Positions 16,970 to 24,920 of a stretch of DNA of 26,370 nucleotides are shown in pieces (the first letter of the stretch is position 1; each line of letters starts with the position of its first letter). Below the pieces are notes generated by a model that was given only the letters and a program-made list of their open reading frames with translations, searched no databases and was not told the DNA's origin. The position numbers were made by a program, and so were the translations under genes. The stretch covers positions 1 through 26,370 of the forward strand of contig CAKSWQ010000030.1 of NCBI GenBank assembly GCA_934512105.1. Reading direction: 5' to 3'. The stretch comes from an uncultured Faecalibacterium sp. Its GTDB lineage: Bacteria > Bacillota > Clostridia > Oscillospirales > Ruminococcaceae.

Positions 16970-16998
16970 TTGCAAATAGTGTAAAAGCGTGGTACAAT
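16970..16998 (+). promoter_or_regulatory. pyrE promoter
   Basis: TTGCAA (16970-16975) and TACAAT (16993-16998) with a 17-bp spacer, in a 137-bp AT-rich gap between pyrD and pyrE. It gives pyrE-carA-carB a promoter independent of the pyrC leader. Confidence 0.82.
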
Positions 16999-17044
16999 AC
17001 CACCCAAAGGAATATACACCACTGAAAAGAGAGGGAGAAGTACA

Positions 17045-17638
17045 ATGAGTGAAGCACTTGAAATTCTGAAGAGCTGTGACGCATTTCTGGAGGGTCACTT
17101 CCTGCTGTCCTCCGGCCGGCACTCCGGCGCATACTGCCAGATGGCTTATCTGCAGCAGTACCCGGACCGCTGCGCCGAGGTGATGAAGGCTGTGGCCGAC
17201 AAGGTCAAGGAGATGGATGTGGACGTCATCGTCGGCCCTGCCATGGGCGGCATCGTGTACGCCTACGAGCTGGCCCGCCAGACCGGCAAGCGCGCCATCT
17301 TTACCGAGCGCGTGGACAACGTGATGTGCCTGAAGCGCTTTGCCATCCACCCGGGTGAAAAGTGCATCATCGCCGAGGACGTGGTGACCACCGGCATCTC
17401 CTCTCTGGAGACCAAGCGCGTCATCGAAGAGGCCGGCGGCATCTGCCTTGGCATTACCTGCGTGGTGGACCGCACCAAGCCCGAGGCTCCGTCTCCCATC
17501 CCCATTCTGGCCAGCGCCCTGAAGCTGGACCTGCCCAACTACACCCCGGAGGAGTGCCCCATCTGCAAGGAGGGCAAGCTGCCGCTGGTGCATCTGGGCA
17601 GCCGCAAGATGAAGCAGGAAGCAAAGCAGACCCTGTAA
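17045..17638 (+). CDS. pyrE: Orotate phosphoribosyltransferase
   Basis: A 197-residue enzyme joining orotate and PRPP to form OMP. The PRPP motif is CIIAEDVVTTGISS (107-120); GHFLLSSGRHS near the N-terminus and the mobile-loop region around TERVD are typical. A C-terminal CPICKEG segment marks the short bacterial subgroup that carries a cysteine pair there. ATG 17045 follows an AGAGGGAG ribosome binding site. It is the first gene after the internal promoter and is followed 31 bases later by carA. Confidence 0.95.
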   Translation: MSEALEILKSCDAFLEGHFLLSSGRHSGAYCQMAYLQQYPDRCAEVMKAVADKVKEMDVDVIVGPAMGGIVYAYELARQTGKRAIFTERVDNVMCLKRFAIHPGEKCIIAEDVVTTGISSLETKRVIEEAGGICLGITCVVDRTKPEAPSPIPILASALKLDLPNYTPEECPICKEGKLPLVHLGSRKMKQEAKQTL

Positions 17639-17669
17639 ACTGAAAGCTTTTGTTGAAACGAGGAAAACT

Positions 17670-18776
17670 ATGAACGCATATCTTCTTTTGGCAAACGGCA
17701 TGGTCTTTGCCGGACAGTCCGTGGGCGCGCAGGGCGTGACCGTGGGCGAGGTGGTGTTCTCCACCGGCATGGTGGGCTTTCAGGAGACCCTGACCGACCC
17801 CAGCTACTACGGCCAGATCATCACCCAGACCTATCCCCTCATCGGCAACTACGGCATGAACCACGATGATATGGAGTCCGACCGCATCTGGGCAAAGGGC
17901 TACATCGTGCGCGAGGCCTGCACCACCCCCTCCAACTGGCGCTGTGAGGAGACGCTGGACAGCTTTTTGAAAAAGAACAATACCATCGGCATCGAGGGCA
18001 TCGACACCCGCCACCTGACCCGCATCATCCGGGAGAGCGGCGTGATGAACGGTGCCATCCTGACCACCTTTGACCCCGCCGACCCGGCCAACAAGGCCGA
18101 GACCGAGGCTCTGCTGGCCCAGATCCGCGCCTACGCCGTCACCGATGCGGTGAAGAACGTGACCTGCGCTGCCCCTGAGGTGTTCAACCCGGAGGGCGAG
18201 ACCCATATCGTGCTGATGCACTACGGCTGCAAGCGCAACATCGTGCGCTGCCTTGTCAAGCGCGGCTGCAAGGTGACCGTGATGCCCGCCTTTGCAACGG
18301 CGGAAGAGATCAAGGCCCTTGCCCCGGACGGCATCATGCTGTCCAACGGCCCCGGCGACCCCGCCGAGCCGGTGGAGGTCATCGAGAACCTCAAGCACAT
18401 CTTTGAACTGAACATCCCCACCTTCGGCATCTGTCTGGGTCACCAGCTGTCCGCACTGGCAGCCGGTGCCAAGACCATGAAGCTGAAGTACGGCCACCGC
18501 GGTGCCAACCAGCCTGTGACCGACTTTGAGTCCGGCCGCACCTTTATCACCAGCCAGAACCACGGCTACGCCGTTCTGGGCGAGGAGCTGCCCGCCGAGA
18601 TGGGCGAGGTGGCACAGGTGAACGCCAACGACGGCACCTGCGAGGGCATCAAGTACAAGAAGTGGAACTGCTTTACCGTGCAGTTCCACCCGGAAGCAAA
18701 CGGCGGCCCCAAGGACACCGAATTCCTGTTCGACCGCTTCCTGAACAACGTCAAAGCAGCAAAGGAGGCACGCTGA
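17670..18776 (+). CDS. carA: Carbamoyl-phosphate synthase small (glutaminase) subunit
   Basis: A 368-residue class I glutamine amidotransferase that feeds ammonia to CarB. The nucleophile is Cys255 in GICLGHQL and the His/Glu pair is in QFHPEANGGPKDTEFLF; the N-terminal CPSase-small domain (about 1-150) includes FSTGMVGFQETLTDPSYYGQ. The ATG is preceded by GAGGA. It ends one base before carB starts, and the carB ribosome binding site lies within the end of carA, so the two subunits should be made together. Confidence 0.97.
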   Translation: MNAYLLLANGMVFAGQSVGAQGVTVGEVVFSTGMVGFQETLTDPSYYGQIITQTYPLIGNYGMNHDDMESDRIWAKGYIVREACTTPSNWRCEETLDSFLKKNNTIGIEGIDTRHLTRIIRESGVMNGAILTTFDPADPANKAETEALLAQIRAYAVTDAVKNVTCAAPEVFNPEGETHIVLMHYGCKRNIVRCLVKRGCKVTVMPAFATAEEIKALAPDGIMLSNGPGDPAEPVEVIENLKHIFELNIPTFGICLGHQLSALAAGAKTMKLKYGHRGANQPVTDFESGRTFITSQNHGYAVLGEELPAEMGEVAQVNANDGTCEGIKYKKWNCFTVQFHPEANGGPKDTEFLFDRFLNNVKAAKEAR

Positions 18777-18777
18777 A

Positions 18778-21700
18778 ATGCCGAAGGACCCCAGAATCAA
18801 AAAGGTGCTGGTCATTGGCTCCGGCCCTATCATCATTGGTCAGGCTGCGGAGTTTGACTACTCCGGCACGCAGGCCTGCCGCGCCCTGAAAGCAGAGGGC
18901 ATCGAGACCGTTCTGCTGAACTCTAACCCCGCTACCATCATGACCGACCCGGACGTGGCCGACCATGTGTATATCGAGCCCATGACGCTGGAAGTCGTGG
19001 AGCGCATTCTGGACATCGAAAAGCCGGACTCCGTGCTGCCGAACCTCGGCGGTCAGATGGGCCTGAACCTGTCCATGGAGCTGGCACGCTCCGGCTATCT
19101 GGACCGCACCGGCATCCGTCTGCTGGCCTGCAAGCCCGAGACCATCGACCGTGCCGAGGACCGCGAGCTGTTCAAGGAGACCATGGAGAAGCTGCACCAG
19201 CCCATCATCCCCTCTGAGGTGGTGGAGACCCTGCAGGACGCGCTGGACTGCGCCGACCGCATCGGCTACCCGGTCATCGTGCGCCCGGCCTTTACCATGG
19301 GCGGCACCGGCGGCGGCATCTGCGAGACCCGCGAAAAGCTGATCGAGATCGGCACCAACGGCCTGCGCCTTTCCCCCATCCATCAGATCCTGGTGGAAAA
19401 GTGCATCGCCGGCTGGAAAGAGATCGAGTACGAGGTGATGCGCGACCACAAGGGCAACGTGATCACCGTATGTAACATGGAGAACCTCGACCCTGTGGGC
19501 ATCCACACCGGTGACTCGGTGGTCGTGGCTCCCTCCCAGACTTTGACCGACCACGAGTACCAGATGCTGCGTACCGCTGCACTGGATATCATCACCGAGC
19601 TGGGCATCGAGGGCGGCTGCAACTGCCAGTTTGCCCTGAAGCCGGACAGCTTCGACTATGCGGTCATCGAGGTCAACCCCCGTGTGTCCCGCTCCTCCGC
19701 ACTGGCTTCCAAGGCTACCGGCTACCCCATTGCCAAGGTGGCTACCAAGATCGCTATCGGCTACACGCTGGACGAGATCACCAACGACGTTACCGGCAAG
19801 ACCTGCGCCTGCTTTGAGCCTGCGCTGGACTACATCGTGGTCAAGTACCCGAAGTGGCCGTTTGATAAGTTCGTTTACGCCGACAAGTCTCTGGGCACCC
19901 AGATGATGGCTACCGGCGAGGTGATGAGCATCGGCAACAGCTTCGAAGCTGCCATGATGAAGGCTGTTTCCTCCATTGAGCTGGGCATGGACACCCTGAC
20001 CCACAAGCCCTTTGAGGAGCTGACCGACGAGGAAGTGGTGGAGCACATGCACGTTCAGGACGCTGAGCGCGTGTTCTGCGTGTACGAGGCACTGAAGCGC
20101 GGCATCGACCACAAGGTCATCTACGATATCACCAAGATCGACTGGTGGTTCCTGGATAAGATGCAGCATCTGGCAGATCTGGAAAAGGGTCTGGCACAGT
20201 GCAACGGTCAGCTGTCTCTGGAGCAGTACAAGACTGCCAAGAAGTACGGCTTCCAGGATAAGACCATCCGCCGTCTGGCAAAGGTAGACACCCTGCCCGT
20301 GGAGAACTACCGCGCCGGTTTCAAGATGGTGGATACCTGCGCTGCCGAGTTCTCGGCTAACACTCCCTACTTCTACTCCACCTATGACGGCGACAACGAG
20401 GCCGCAGGCTTTATCGCTGAGAAGGAAGCCGAGACCGCTGCCAAGGGCGAGCCCAAAAAGAAGAAGGTTCTGGTCTTTGGTTCCGGCCCCATCCGCATCG
20501 GTCAGGGCATCGAGTTCGACTACTGCTCTGTGCACTGCGTATGGACGCTGAAAAAGAACGGCTGCGAAGCCATTCTGGTCAACAACAACCCCGAGACCGT
20601 CTCCACCGACTTTGATACCGGCGACCGCCTGTACTTCGACCCGCTGAACCCGGAGAGCGTGGACAACATCATTGCCACCGAAAAGCCGGATGCCTGCGTG
20701 GTGCAGTTCGGCGGACAGACCGCCATCAAGCTGGCCAAGCACATGGACGAGATCGGTCTGCCCATTCTGGGCACCCCGGCGGATGCCATCGACGAGGCCG
20801 AGGACCGCGAGCGCTTTGACGAGCTGCTGGAGCGCTGCAACATCCCCCGCGCCCCGGGCCGTACCGTGTTCAATCTGGACGAGGCTCTGGCCGCTGCCGA
20901 GGAGATCGGCCTGCCGGTGCTGATGCGCCCCTCCTATGTGCTGGGCGGTCAGAACATGATCGTGGCCTACAACAAGGCGGATATCATCGAGTACATGGGC
21001 GTTATCACCGAGCACGTCGATATGGATCACCCGGTGCTGCTGGATAAGTACATCATGGGCACCGAGTGCGAGGTGGACGCCATCTGCGACGGCGAAAACT
21101 TCCTGATCCCCGGCATCATGGAGCAGGTGGAGCGCACCGGCGTGCACTCCGGCGACTCCATCTGTGTCTACCCGGCACAGCACCTGACGCAGGACGAGAT
21201 CGACACCATGGTGGATTACACCGGCCGCTTTGCCCGCGAGTTGCATGTCACCGGTCTGGTCAACGTGCAGTACGCCGTTTCCCATGGCCGTGTGTACGTC
21301 ATCGAGGTGAACCCCCGCTCCTCCCGTACCGTGCCGTACATCTCCAAGGTCACCGGTGTGCCCATGGTGGATCTGGCCGTGCGCTGCTGCCTGGGCGAGA
21401 AGCTGACGGATATGGGCTACGGCACCGGTCTGCACCCCAACGCCCCCTATGTGGCGGTAAAGGTGCCTGTGTTCAGCTTTGAAAAGCTGCACGCCGTGGA
21501 TACCCAGTTCGGCCCCGAGATGAAGTCCACCGGCGAGGTGCTGGGTATTGCACCCAACTACCACGATGCCCTGCTCAAGGGTCTGATCGGTGCAGGCTAT
21601 ACCTTCAAGACCCCCGGCCCGGGCAGCTGCTGCATCTTCACCGTGAAGGACAGCGACAAGCCCGAGTTCGTGGATATTGCATGGAAGCTGAAGGATATGG

Positions 21701-22029
21701 GCTATAAGCTCTACGGTACCTCCGGCACCTGTGCATGGCTCAACAAGCACATGGTCCCCTGCAATGAGGTGCGCAACATCTCCGGCGAGGCACCCAACAT
21801 CGTGGATCTGCTGCAGAGCGGTCTGGTGGATTATGTGTTCTCCACCAGTGCCAAGGGCCGTGACCCCCGGCGCGACTCCGTTCGCCTGCGCCGCAAGGCC
21901 GTGGAGCTGAGCATCCCCTGCATCACCGCAGTGGATACCGCCGCTTCTCTGGTGGACTGCCTGCGCAGCGAGCACAGTCTGGCCAACATCCCTCTGGTGG
22001 ATATTGCCACCCTGTACCGCGGAAAATAA
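18778..22029 (+). CDS. carB: Carbamoyl-phosphate synthase large subunit
   Basis: A 1083-residue enzyme making carbamoyl phosphate from bicarbonate, ammonia and two ATP. It has the expected internal duplication: each half opens with a GSGP(I)xIGQ..EFDY motif (near residues 14 and 565) and carries an ATP-grasp domain with NPR(V/S)SRSS or NPRSSRT. The last roughly 140 residues form the MGS-like allosteric domain where UMP and ornithine act in characterised enzymes. Length is normal (E. coli 1073). AAAGGAGG (18761-18768) precedes the ATG. With no arginine genes here, its placement beside pyrE points to pyrimidine supply, though it may also serve arginine synthesis. Confidence 0.98.
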   Translation: MPKDPRIKKVLVIGSGPIIIGQAAEFDYSGTQACRALKAEGIETVLLNSNPATIMTDPDVADHVYIEPMTLEVVERILDIEKPDSVLPNLGGQMGLNLSMELARSGYLDRTGIRLLACKPETIDRAEDRELFKETMEKLHQPIIPSEVVETLQDALDCADRIGYPVIVRPAFTMGGTGGGICETREKLIEIGTNGLRLSPIHQILVEKCIAGWKEIEYEVMRDHKGNVITVCNMENLDPVGIHTGDSVVVAPSQTLTDHEYQMLRTAALDIITELGIEGGCNCQFALKPDSFDYAVIEVNPRVSRSSALASKATGYPIAKVATKIAIGYTLDEITNDVTGKTCACFEPALDYIVVKYPKWPFDKFVYADKSLGTQMMATGEVMSIGNSFEAAMMKAVSSIELGMDTLTHKPFEELTDEEVVEHMHVQDAERVFCVYEALKRGIDHKVIYDITKIDWWFLDKMQHLADLEKGLAQCNGQLSLEQYKTAKKYGFQDKTIRRLAKVDTLPVENYRAGFKMVDTCAAEFSANTPYFYSTYDGDNEAAGFIAEKEAETAAKGEPKKKKVLVFGSGPIRIGQGIEFDYCSVHCVWTLKKNGCEAILVNNNPETVSTDFDTGDRLYFDPLNPESVDNIIATEKPDACVVQFGGQTAIKLAKHMDEIGLPILGTPADAIDEAEDRERFDELLERCNIPRAPGRTVFNLDEALAAAEEIGLPVLMRPSYVLGGQNMIVAYNKADIIEYMGVITEHVDMDHPVLLDKYIMGTECEVDAICDGENFLIPGIMEQVERTGVHSGDSICVYPAQHLTQDEIDTMVDYTGRFARELHVTGLVNVQYAVSHGRVYVIEVNPRSSRTVPYISKVTGVPMVDLAVRCCLGEKLTDMGYGTGLHPNAPYVAVKVPVFSFEKLHAVDTQFGPEMKSTGEVLGIAPNYHDALLKGLIGAGYTFKTPGPGSCCIFTVKDSDKPEFVDIAWKLKDMGYKLYGTSGTCAWLNKHMVPCNEVRNISGEAPNIVDLLQSGLVDYVFSTSAKGRDPRRDSVRLRRKAVELSIPCITAVDTAASLVDCLRSEHSLANIPLVDIATLYRGK

Positions 22030-22057
22030 GCCGTAACACCCCCATAAAACAGCCCTG

Positions 22058-22092
22058 TACAGCGCCTGCCGAAACGGTGGGCGCTGTATTTG
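22058..22092 (+). terminator. carB terminator
   Basis: A 14-bp stem with an AAA loop (TACAGCGCC + TGCCG paired with CGGTG + GGCGCTGTA; two G-U pairs), followed by a short TTTG tail, 28 bases past carB. The hairpin is strong but the U-run is poor. Confidence 0.7.
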
Positions 22093-22118
22093 TGCGGAGT
22101 GCACGGAACTGAATGTGG

Positions 22119-22169
22119 TTCGTGCGCAATAAACTACATTTCGTGCGCAATCCATCGAAAACAGTGCGC
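22119..22169 (+). promoter_or_regulatory. Three GTGCGC elements at 21-bp spacing before the HU gene
   Basis: TTCGTGCGCAAT occurs at 22119-22130 and again at 22140-22151, and GTGCGC recurs at 22164-22169. The GTGCGC cores start at 22122, 22143 and 22164, exactly 21 bp apart, i.e. on the same helix face. The third lies between the -35 position and the -10 of the promoter below. Confidence 0.65.
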
Positions 22170-22184
22170 GAAATATGTTATACT
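22156..22184 (+). promoter_or_regulatory. Promoter of the HU-family gene
   Basis: TATACT (22179-22184) is a good -10, 61 bases before the start codon. At 17 bp the -35 would be CGAAAA, which is poor, consistent with factor-dependent or regulated expression through the adjacent repeats. Confidence 0.55.
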
Positions 22185-22244
22185 CAACAACGCAAAATTT
22201 GCCAAAAGACGTTACTTTTGGACATTCCAGGAGGATATCGATAC

Positions 22245-22547
22245 ATGACCCGTTCCCAGATGATCGAAACCGTGGCACGCAAGACCGGCTTTACCGAAGC
22301 ACAGGTCGAGACCACGATGGATGCAATGTTTGACCAGATCGCGGACTGCCTGCGCGCTGACGAAAAGGTGACCATCGCCGGCTTTGGCCGCTTTGAGATG
22401 CGTCCCCGCAAGCCGAAGGCTTACACCAACCCCAAGACCAAGGTCTCCAGCCAGCTGGAGTCCACCTCCATCCCCGGCTTCAAGGCCAGCGGCCGCTTCA
22501 AGCAGAAGCTGGAAGCCGGCAAGAAGAGCGTGGAAGAGACCGCCTGA
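22245..22547 (+). CDS. HU/IHF-family nucleoid DNA-binding protein
   Basis: A 100-residue DNA-bending protein. The family shape is clear: N-terminal helices, then VTIAGFGRFEMRPRKPKAYTNPKT (in pieces: GFGRF at 46-50, NP at 62-63 at the tip of the DNA-gripping arm). The arm differs from the usual GRNPxTG, reading YTNPKTK, and a Ser/Thr-rich stretch replaces the ordinary arm sequence; the intercalating proline is kept. The C-terminus has an extra basic, then acidic tail of about 10 residues. ATG 22245 has AGGAGG (22229-22234) upstream; the longer frame from 22113 runs through the promoter and is rejected. It is single, with its own terminator. Confidence 0.93.
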   Translation: MTRSQMIETVARKTGFTEAQVETTMDAMFDQIADCLRADEKVTIAGFGRFEMRPRKPKAYTNPKTKVSSQLESTSIPGFKASGRFKQKLEAGKKSVEETA

Positions 22548-22560
22548 TCCTGCACACTGA

Positions 22561-22595
22561 GAACCGTACCCGTGACCCCGGGTGCGGTTCTTTTT
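22561..22595 (+). terminator. Terminator of the HU-family gene
   Basis: GAACCGTACCC pairs with GGGTGCGGTTC (one G-U pair) and is followed by TTTTT, 13 bases after the stop codon. Confidence 0.92.
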
Positions 22596-22604
22596 GTTTC
22601 TCTG

Positions 22605-22633
22605 CTGACAAGCGCGGCATTTCATGCTATACT
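22605..22633 (+). promoter_or_regulatory. Promoter of the DEAD-box helicase gene
   Basis: CTGACA (22605-22610) and TATACT (22628-22633) with a 17-bp spacer, directly after the preceding terminator; leader about 38 nt. Confidence 0.82.
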
Positions 22634-22676
22634 TGTTGCAACGAGAAAAAACGCCACAAAGAACGGAGTTGTCCAA

Positions 22677-23864
22677 ATGCTTTACAGCGAGTTGCAGTGC
22701 AGCGAAGCCATCCACAAGGCTGTGGAACGCATGGGCTTTGCCGAAATGACCGAAATTCAGGAAAAAACCATCCCCCTCATGCTGGCCGGGCATGATGTCA
22801 TTGCCAAGGCACCCACCGGTACCGGCAAGACCTGTGCCTTCGGCATCCCGGTGGTGGAGCATATCCAGCCGGAAAACAAATATCCGCAGGCCGTCATCAT
22901 GGCACCCACCCGGGAGCTTGCCCAGCAGATCGCCGAGGAGCTGACCAACCTCACCTACTTTATGCCCGAGGTGCAGGTGGCCTGCGTGTACGGCGGCGCC
23001 AACATGGAAAAACAGGCAAAGCGTCTGGCCGAGGGCTGCCAGATCGTGGTAGCCACCCCGGGCCGCCTGATGGATCACTACAAGCACCACAGTATCGATA
23101 TCTCCCATGTGACCCAGATCGTGCTGGACGAAGCCGACGAGATGCTGAACATGGGCTTTTATAAGGATGTGCGCCACATCATTGAGATGATGAAGGCCCG
23201 CAAGGCGCTGTCCATGTTCTCCGCCACCATCAGCCGCGAGGTGATGGATATCGGCTGGCTGTACCAGCACAACGCCGAGGAGATCACCGTGCAGCCCCGG
23301 GAGGAGAGCCAGCCCAAGATCACCCAGTATATGCTGGAGACCTCCGGCCGCAACAAGCTGTCGGATCTGGCACAGATCATCATCGGCGAGGGCTACAAGC
23401 GGGTGATGGTGTTCTGCGATACCAAGTTCAACACCGCCACGCTGGCAAACCAGCTGGCACGGCTGGGCTTCTCGGTGGACTGTCTGCACGGCGACCTCTC
23501 CCAGAAGGAGCGCAACCAGATCATGCAGGCCTTCCGGGACGGCAAGCTGGCCATTCTGGTGGCTACGGATGTGGCTGCCCGCGGCATCGATGTCTCGGAC
23601 GTGGATGCTGTCATCAACTACGATGTGCCCAGCGAGAACGAGCACTACACCCACCGCATCGGCCGCACCGGCCGCGCCAAAAAAGAGGGCGTAAGCTACC
23701 TGTTCTATGTGCCGGAAGAGAAGAAGCGTGTGCAGGAGTTGCTGCGCCTGACCCGCAACACCGACCTGTGCACCCCGGTGCACTTCGACTTCAATCACGA
23801 GCACATCGTGGTGGAGAAAAAGCAGGATAACGCCGACCGTTTCCAGATCAAGTGCTATTTTTAA
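22677..23864 (+). CDS. DEAD-box ATP-dependent RNA helicase
   Basis: A 395-residue helicase that remodels RNA structure, likely in ribosome assembly or RNA decay. All core motifs are present: Q motif (GFAEMTEIQ, about 20-28), APTGTGKT (45-52), PTREL (77-81), TPGR (127-130), DEAD (151-154), SAT (182-184), HGD (271-273), ARGID (301-305) and HRIGRTGR (326-333). The C-terminal extension is short, without the long basic or RNA-recognition tail of CshA, CsdA or DbpA, so it is a minimal helicase and I do not assign a specific symbol. ATG 22677 follows ACGGAG and the promoter; the longer frame from 22572 begins inside the previous terminator. It is monocistronic. Confidence 0.95.
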   Translation: MLYSELQCSEAIHKAVERMGFAEMTEIQEKTIPLMLAGHDVIAKAPTGTGKTCAFGIPVVEHIQPENKYPQAVIMAPTRELAQQIAEELTNLTYFMPEVQVACVYGGANMEKQAKRLAEGCQIVVATPGRLMDHYKHHSIDISHVTQIVLDEADEMLNMGFYKDVRHIIEMMKARKALSMFSATISREVMDIGWLYQHNAEEITVQPREESQPKITQYMLETSGRNKLSDLAQIIIGEGYKRVMVFCDTKFNTATLANQLARLGFSVDCLHGDLSQKERNQIMQAFRDGKLAILVATDVAARGIDVSDVDAVINYDVPSENEHYTHRIGRTGRAKKEGVSYLFYVPEEKKRVQELLRLTRNTDLCTPVHFDFNHEHIVVEKKQDNADRFQIKCYF

Positions 23865-23870
23865 AGGAAG

Positions 23871-23905
23871 GAGCTGCTGTACAACTTTGTGCAGCGGCTC
23901 TTTTT
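23871..23905 (+). terminator. Terminator of the DEAD-box helicase gene
   Basis: GAGCTGCTGTAC pairs with GTGCAGCGGCTC (12 bp, two G-U pairs) over a 6-nt loop, then TTTTT, 6 bases past the stop. Confidence 0.92.
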
Positions 23906-23916
23906 GCAAAAAAAGC

Positions 23917-23947
23917 TTGACCTTCCCCTTTGTGGAAGGTGTAGAAT
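23917..23947 (+). promoter_or_regulatory. MerR-type promoter and operator
   Basis: TTGACC (23917-23922) and TAGAAT (23942-23947) are 19 bp apart, the overlong spacing typical of MerR-regulated promoters. The spacer holds a perfect dyad ACCTTCC (23920-23926) / GGAAGGT (23934-23940) with a 7-bp centre, nearly the same as the CueR operator at E. coli copA. The first downstream gene is itself a MerR regulator, so autoregulation is likely. Confidence 0.85.
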
Positions 23948-23974
23948 ACTCCCGTAAGGAGGGGGGCGTGACCC

Positions 23975-24628
23975 ATGAAGATCAACGAAGTGGAAGCCGC
24001 CGTCGGCGTGACCAAAAAGAACATCCGCTTTTACGAGGAAGAGGGGCTCATCAGTCCCAGCCGGGAGCCGGGCAACGGCTACCGCAGCTACTCGCAGGCG
24101 GATGTGGAGCGCCTGCGCCGCATCAAGCTGCTGCGCAAGCTGGACGTGCCGCTGGCAGAGATCCGGGAGATGCTGGAAGGGCAGCGCACACTGGCCGAGG
24201 GCATGAGCCTGCAGCTGGAACGTCTGCGCAGCCGCCGCGCCGACTTGGAAGAAGCAATCGGCTTCTGCACGCTGCTGCAACAGGAGAACGGCCCTCTGGA
24301 ACAACTGGATGTGGAGCAGACGCTGGCGCGCCTGACCGCACGGGAAGAACAGGGAGTGACTTTTGTGAACATTGAACGAACTGACCAAAAGACCCGCCGC
24401 ATCCGGGGCGCCTGCATCGGTGCTGCCCTTTTTGTGGCCATGATGGCTTTTGTAATGGCCACTATGGGCTGGGCGATCTACACCGACCCGCAGGATGCCC
24501 CGCCGCTGCCGCTGCTGGTGGTGATGTTCGGCATCCCGGCGGGCTGCATCGTGGGCACCCTGAAGGTGCTGCTGGATCGGATCGAAGAGATCGGAAAGGG
24601 AGAAGAAGATGCTTATCGTAACTATTAA
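23975..24628 (+). CDS. MerR-family regulator with two C-terminal membrane helices
   Basis: A 217-residue protein. Residues 1-70 are a MerR winged helix-turn-helix (INEVEAAVGVTKKNIRFYEEEGLI ... GYRSYS in pieces), and 75-122 the usual antiparallel coiled-coil dimerisation helix. In place of a metal or ligand pocket, the C-terminus has two hydrophobic spans (about 145-168 and 178-200), suggesting that the regulator is anchored in the membrane. The paired cysteines of CueR-like metal sensors are not evident. AAGGAGG (23956-23962) lies upstream of the ATG. It heads an overlapping three-gene operon, and its own promoter carries a MerR-type dyad. The signal it senses is unknown; membrane or envelope stress is a guess. 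Confidence 0.88.
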   Translation: MKINEVEAAVGVTKKNIRFYEEEGLISPSREPGNGYRSYSQADVERLRRIKLLRKLDVPLAEIREMLEGQRTLAEGMSLQLERLRSRRADLEEAIGFCTLLQQENGPLEQLDVEQTLARLTAREEQGVTFVNIERTDQKTRRIRGACIGAALFVAMMAFVMATMGWAIYTDPQDAPPLPLLVVMFGIPAGCIVGTLKVLLDRIEEIGKGEEDAYRNY

Positions 24629-24920
24629 CGAGATCCCGGGCAAAAAGCTGGAAGCGCTGGGCGTGGTGCGGGGCAGCACGGTACAGAGCCGCAACCTTGG
24701 CCACGACATGATGGCCGGCTTCCGCACCCTTGTGGGCGGCGAGGTGATCGACTACGCCGAGATGCTCACCGAGGCGCGGCAGATCGCCACCGGGCGCATG
24801 GTCAAGGACGCCGAAGGTCTTGGAGCGGATGCCATTGTGGGCATGCGGTACGCTTCTGCCAGCGTCATGCAGGGCGCGGCAGAGGTCATTGCTTACGGAA
24901 CGGCGGTGAGATTCGTATGA
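24609..24920 (+). CDS. YbjQ / UPF0145 family protein
   Basis: A 103-residue soluble protein of the YbjQ family, a small oligomeric fold often annotated as a heavy-metal-binding domain; its function is not established. Family features are the VRGSTVQSRNLGHDMMAGFRTLVGGE region (in pieces: VVRGSTV at 19-25, VGGE at 42-45), AEMLTEAR, and the glycine-rich GADAIVGMRY near residues 72-81. ATG 24609 overlaps the MerR gene by 20 bases with AAAGGGAG just upstream. The CPBP gene follows with a 4-base overlap, so all three are translated from one mRNA. Confidence 0.9.
   Translation: MLIVTINEIPGKKLEALGVVRGSTVQSRNLGHDMMAGFRTLVGGEVIDYAEMLTEARQIATGRMVKDAEGLGADAIVGMRYASASVMQGAAEVIAYGTAVRFV

Noticed and set aside
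18751..22278. Minus-strand open frame of 1175 codons opposite carB
   Set aside because: It is an antisense shadow of the highly conserved carB frame in GC-rich DNA, has no ribosome binding site and no recognisable domains.
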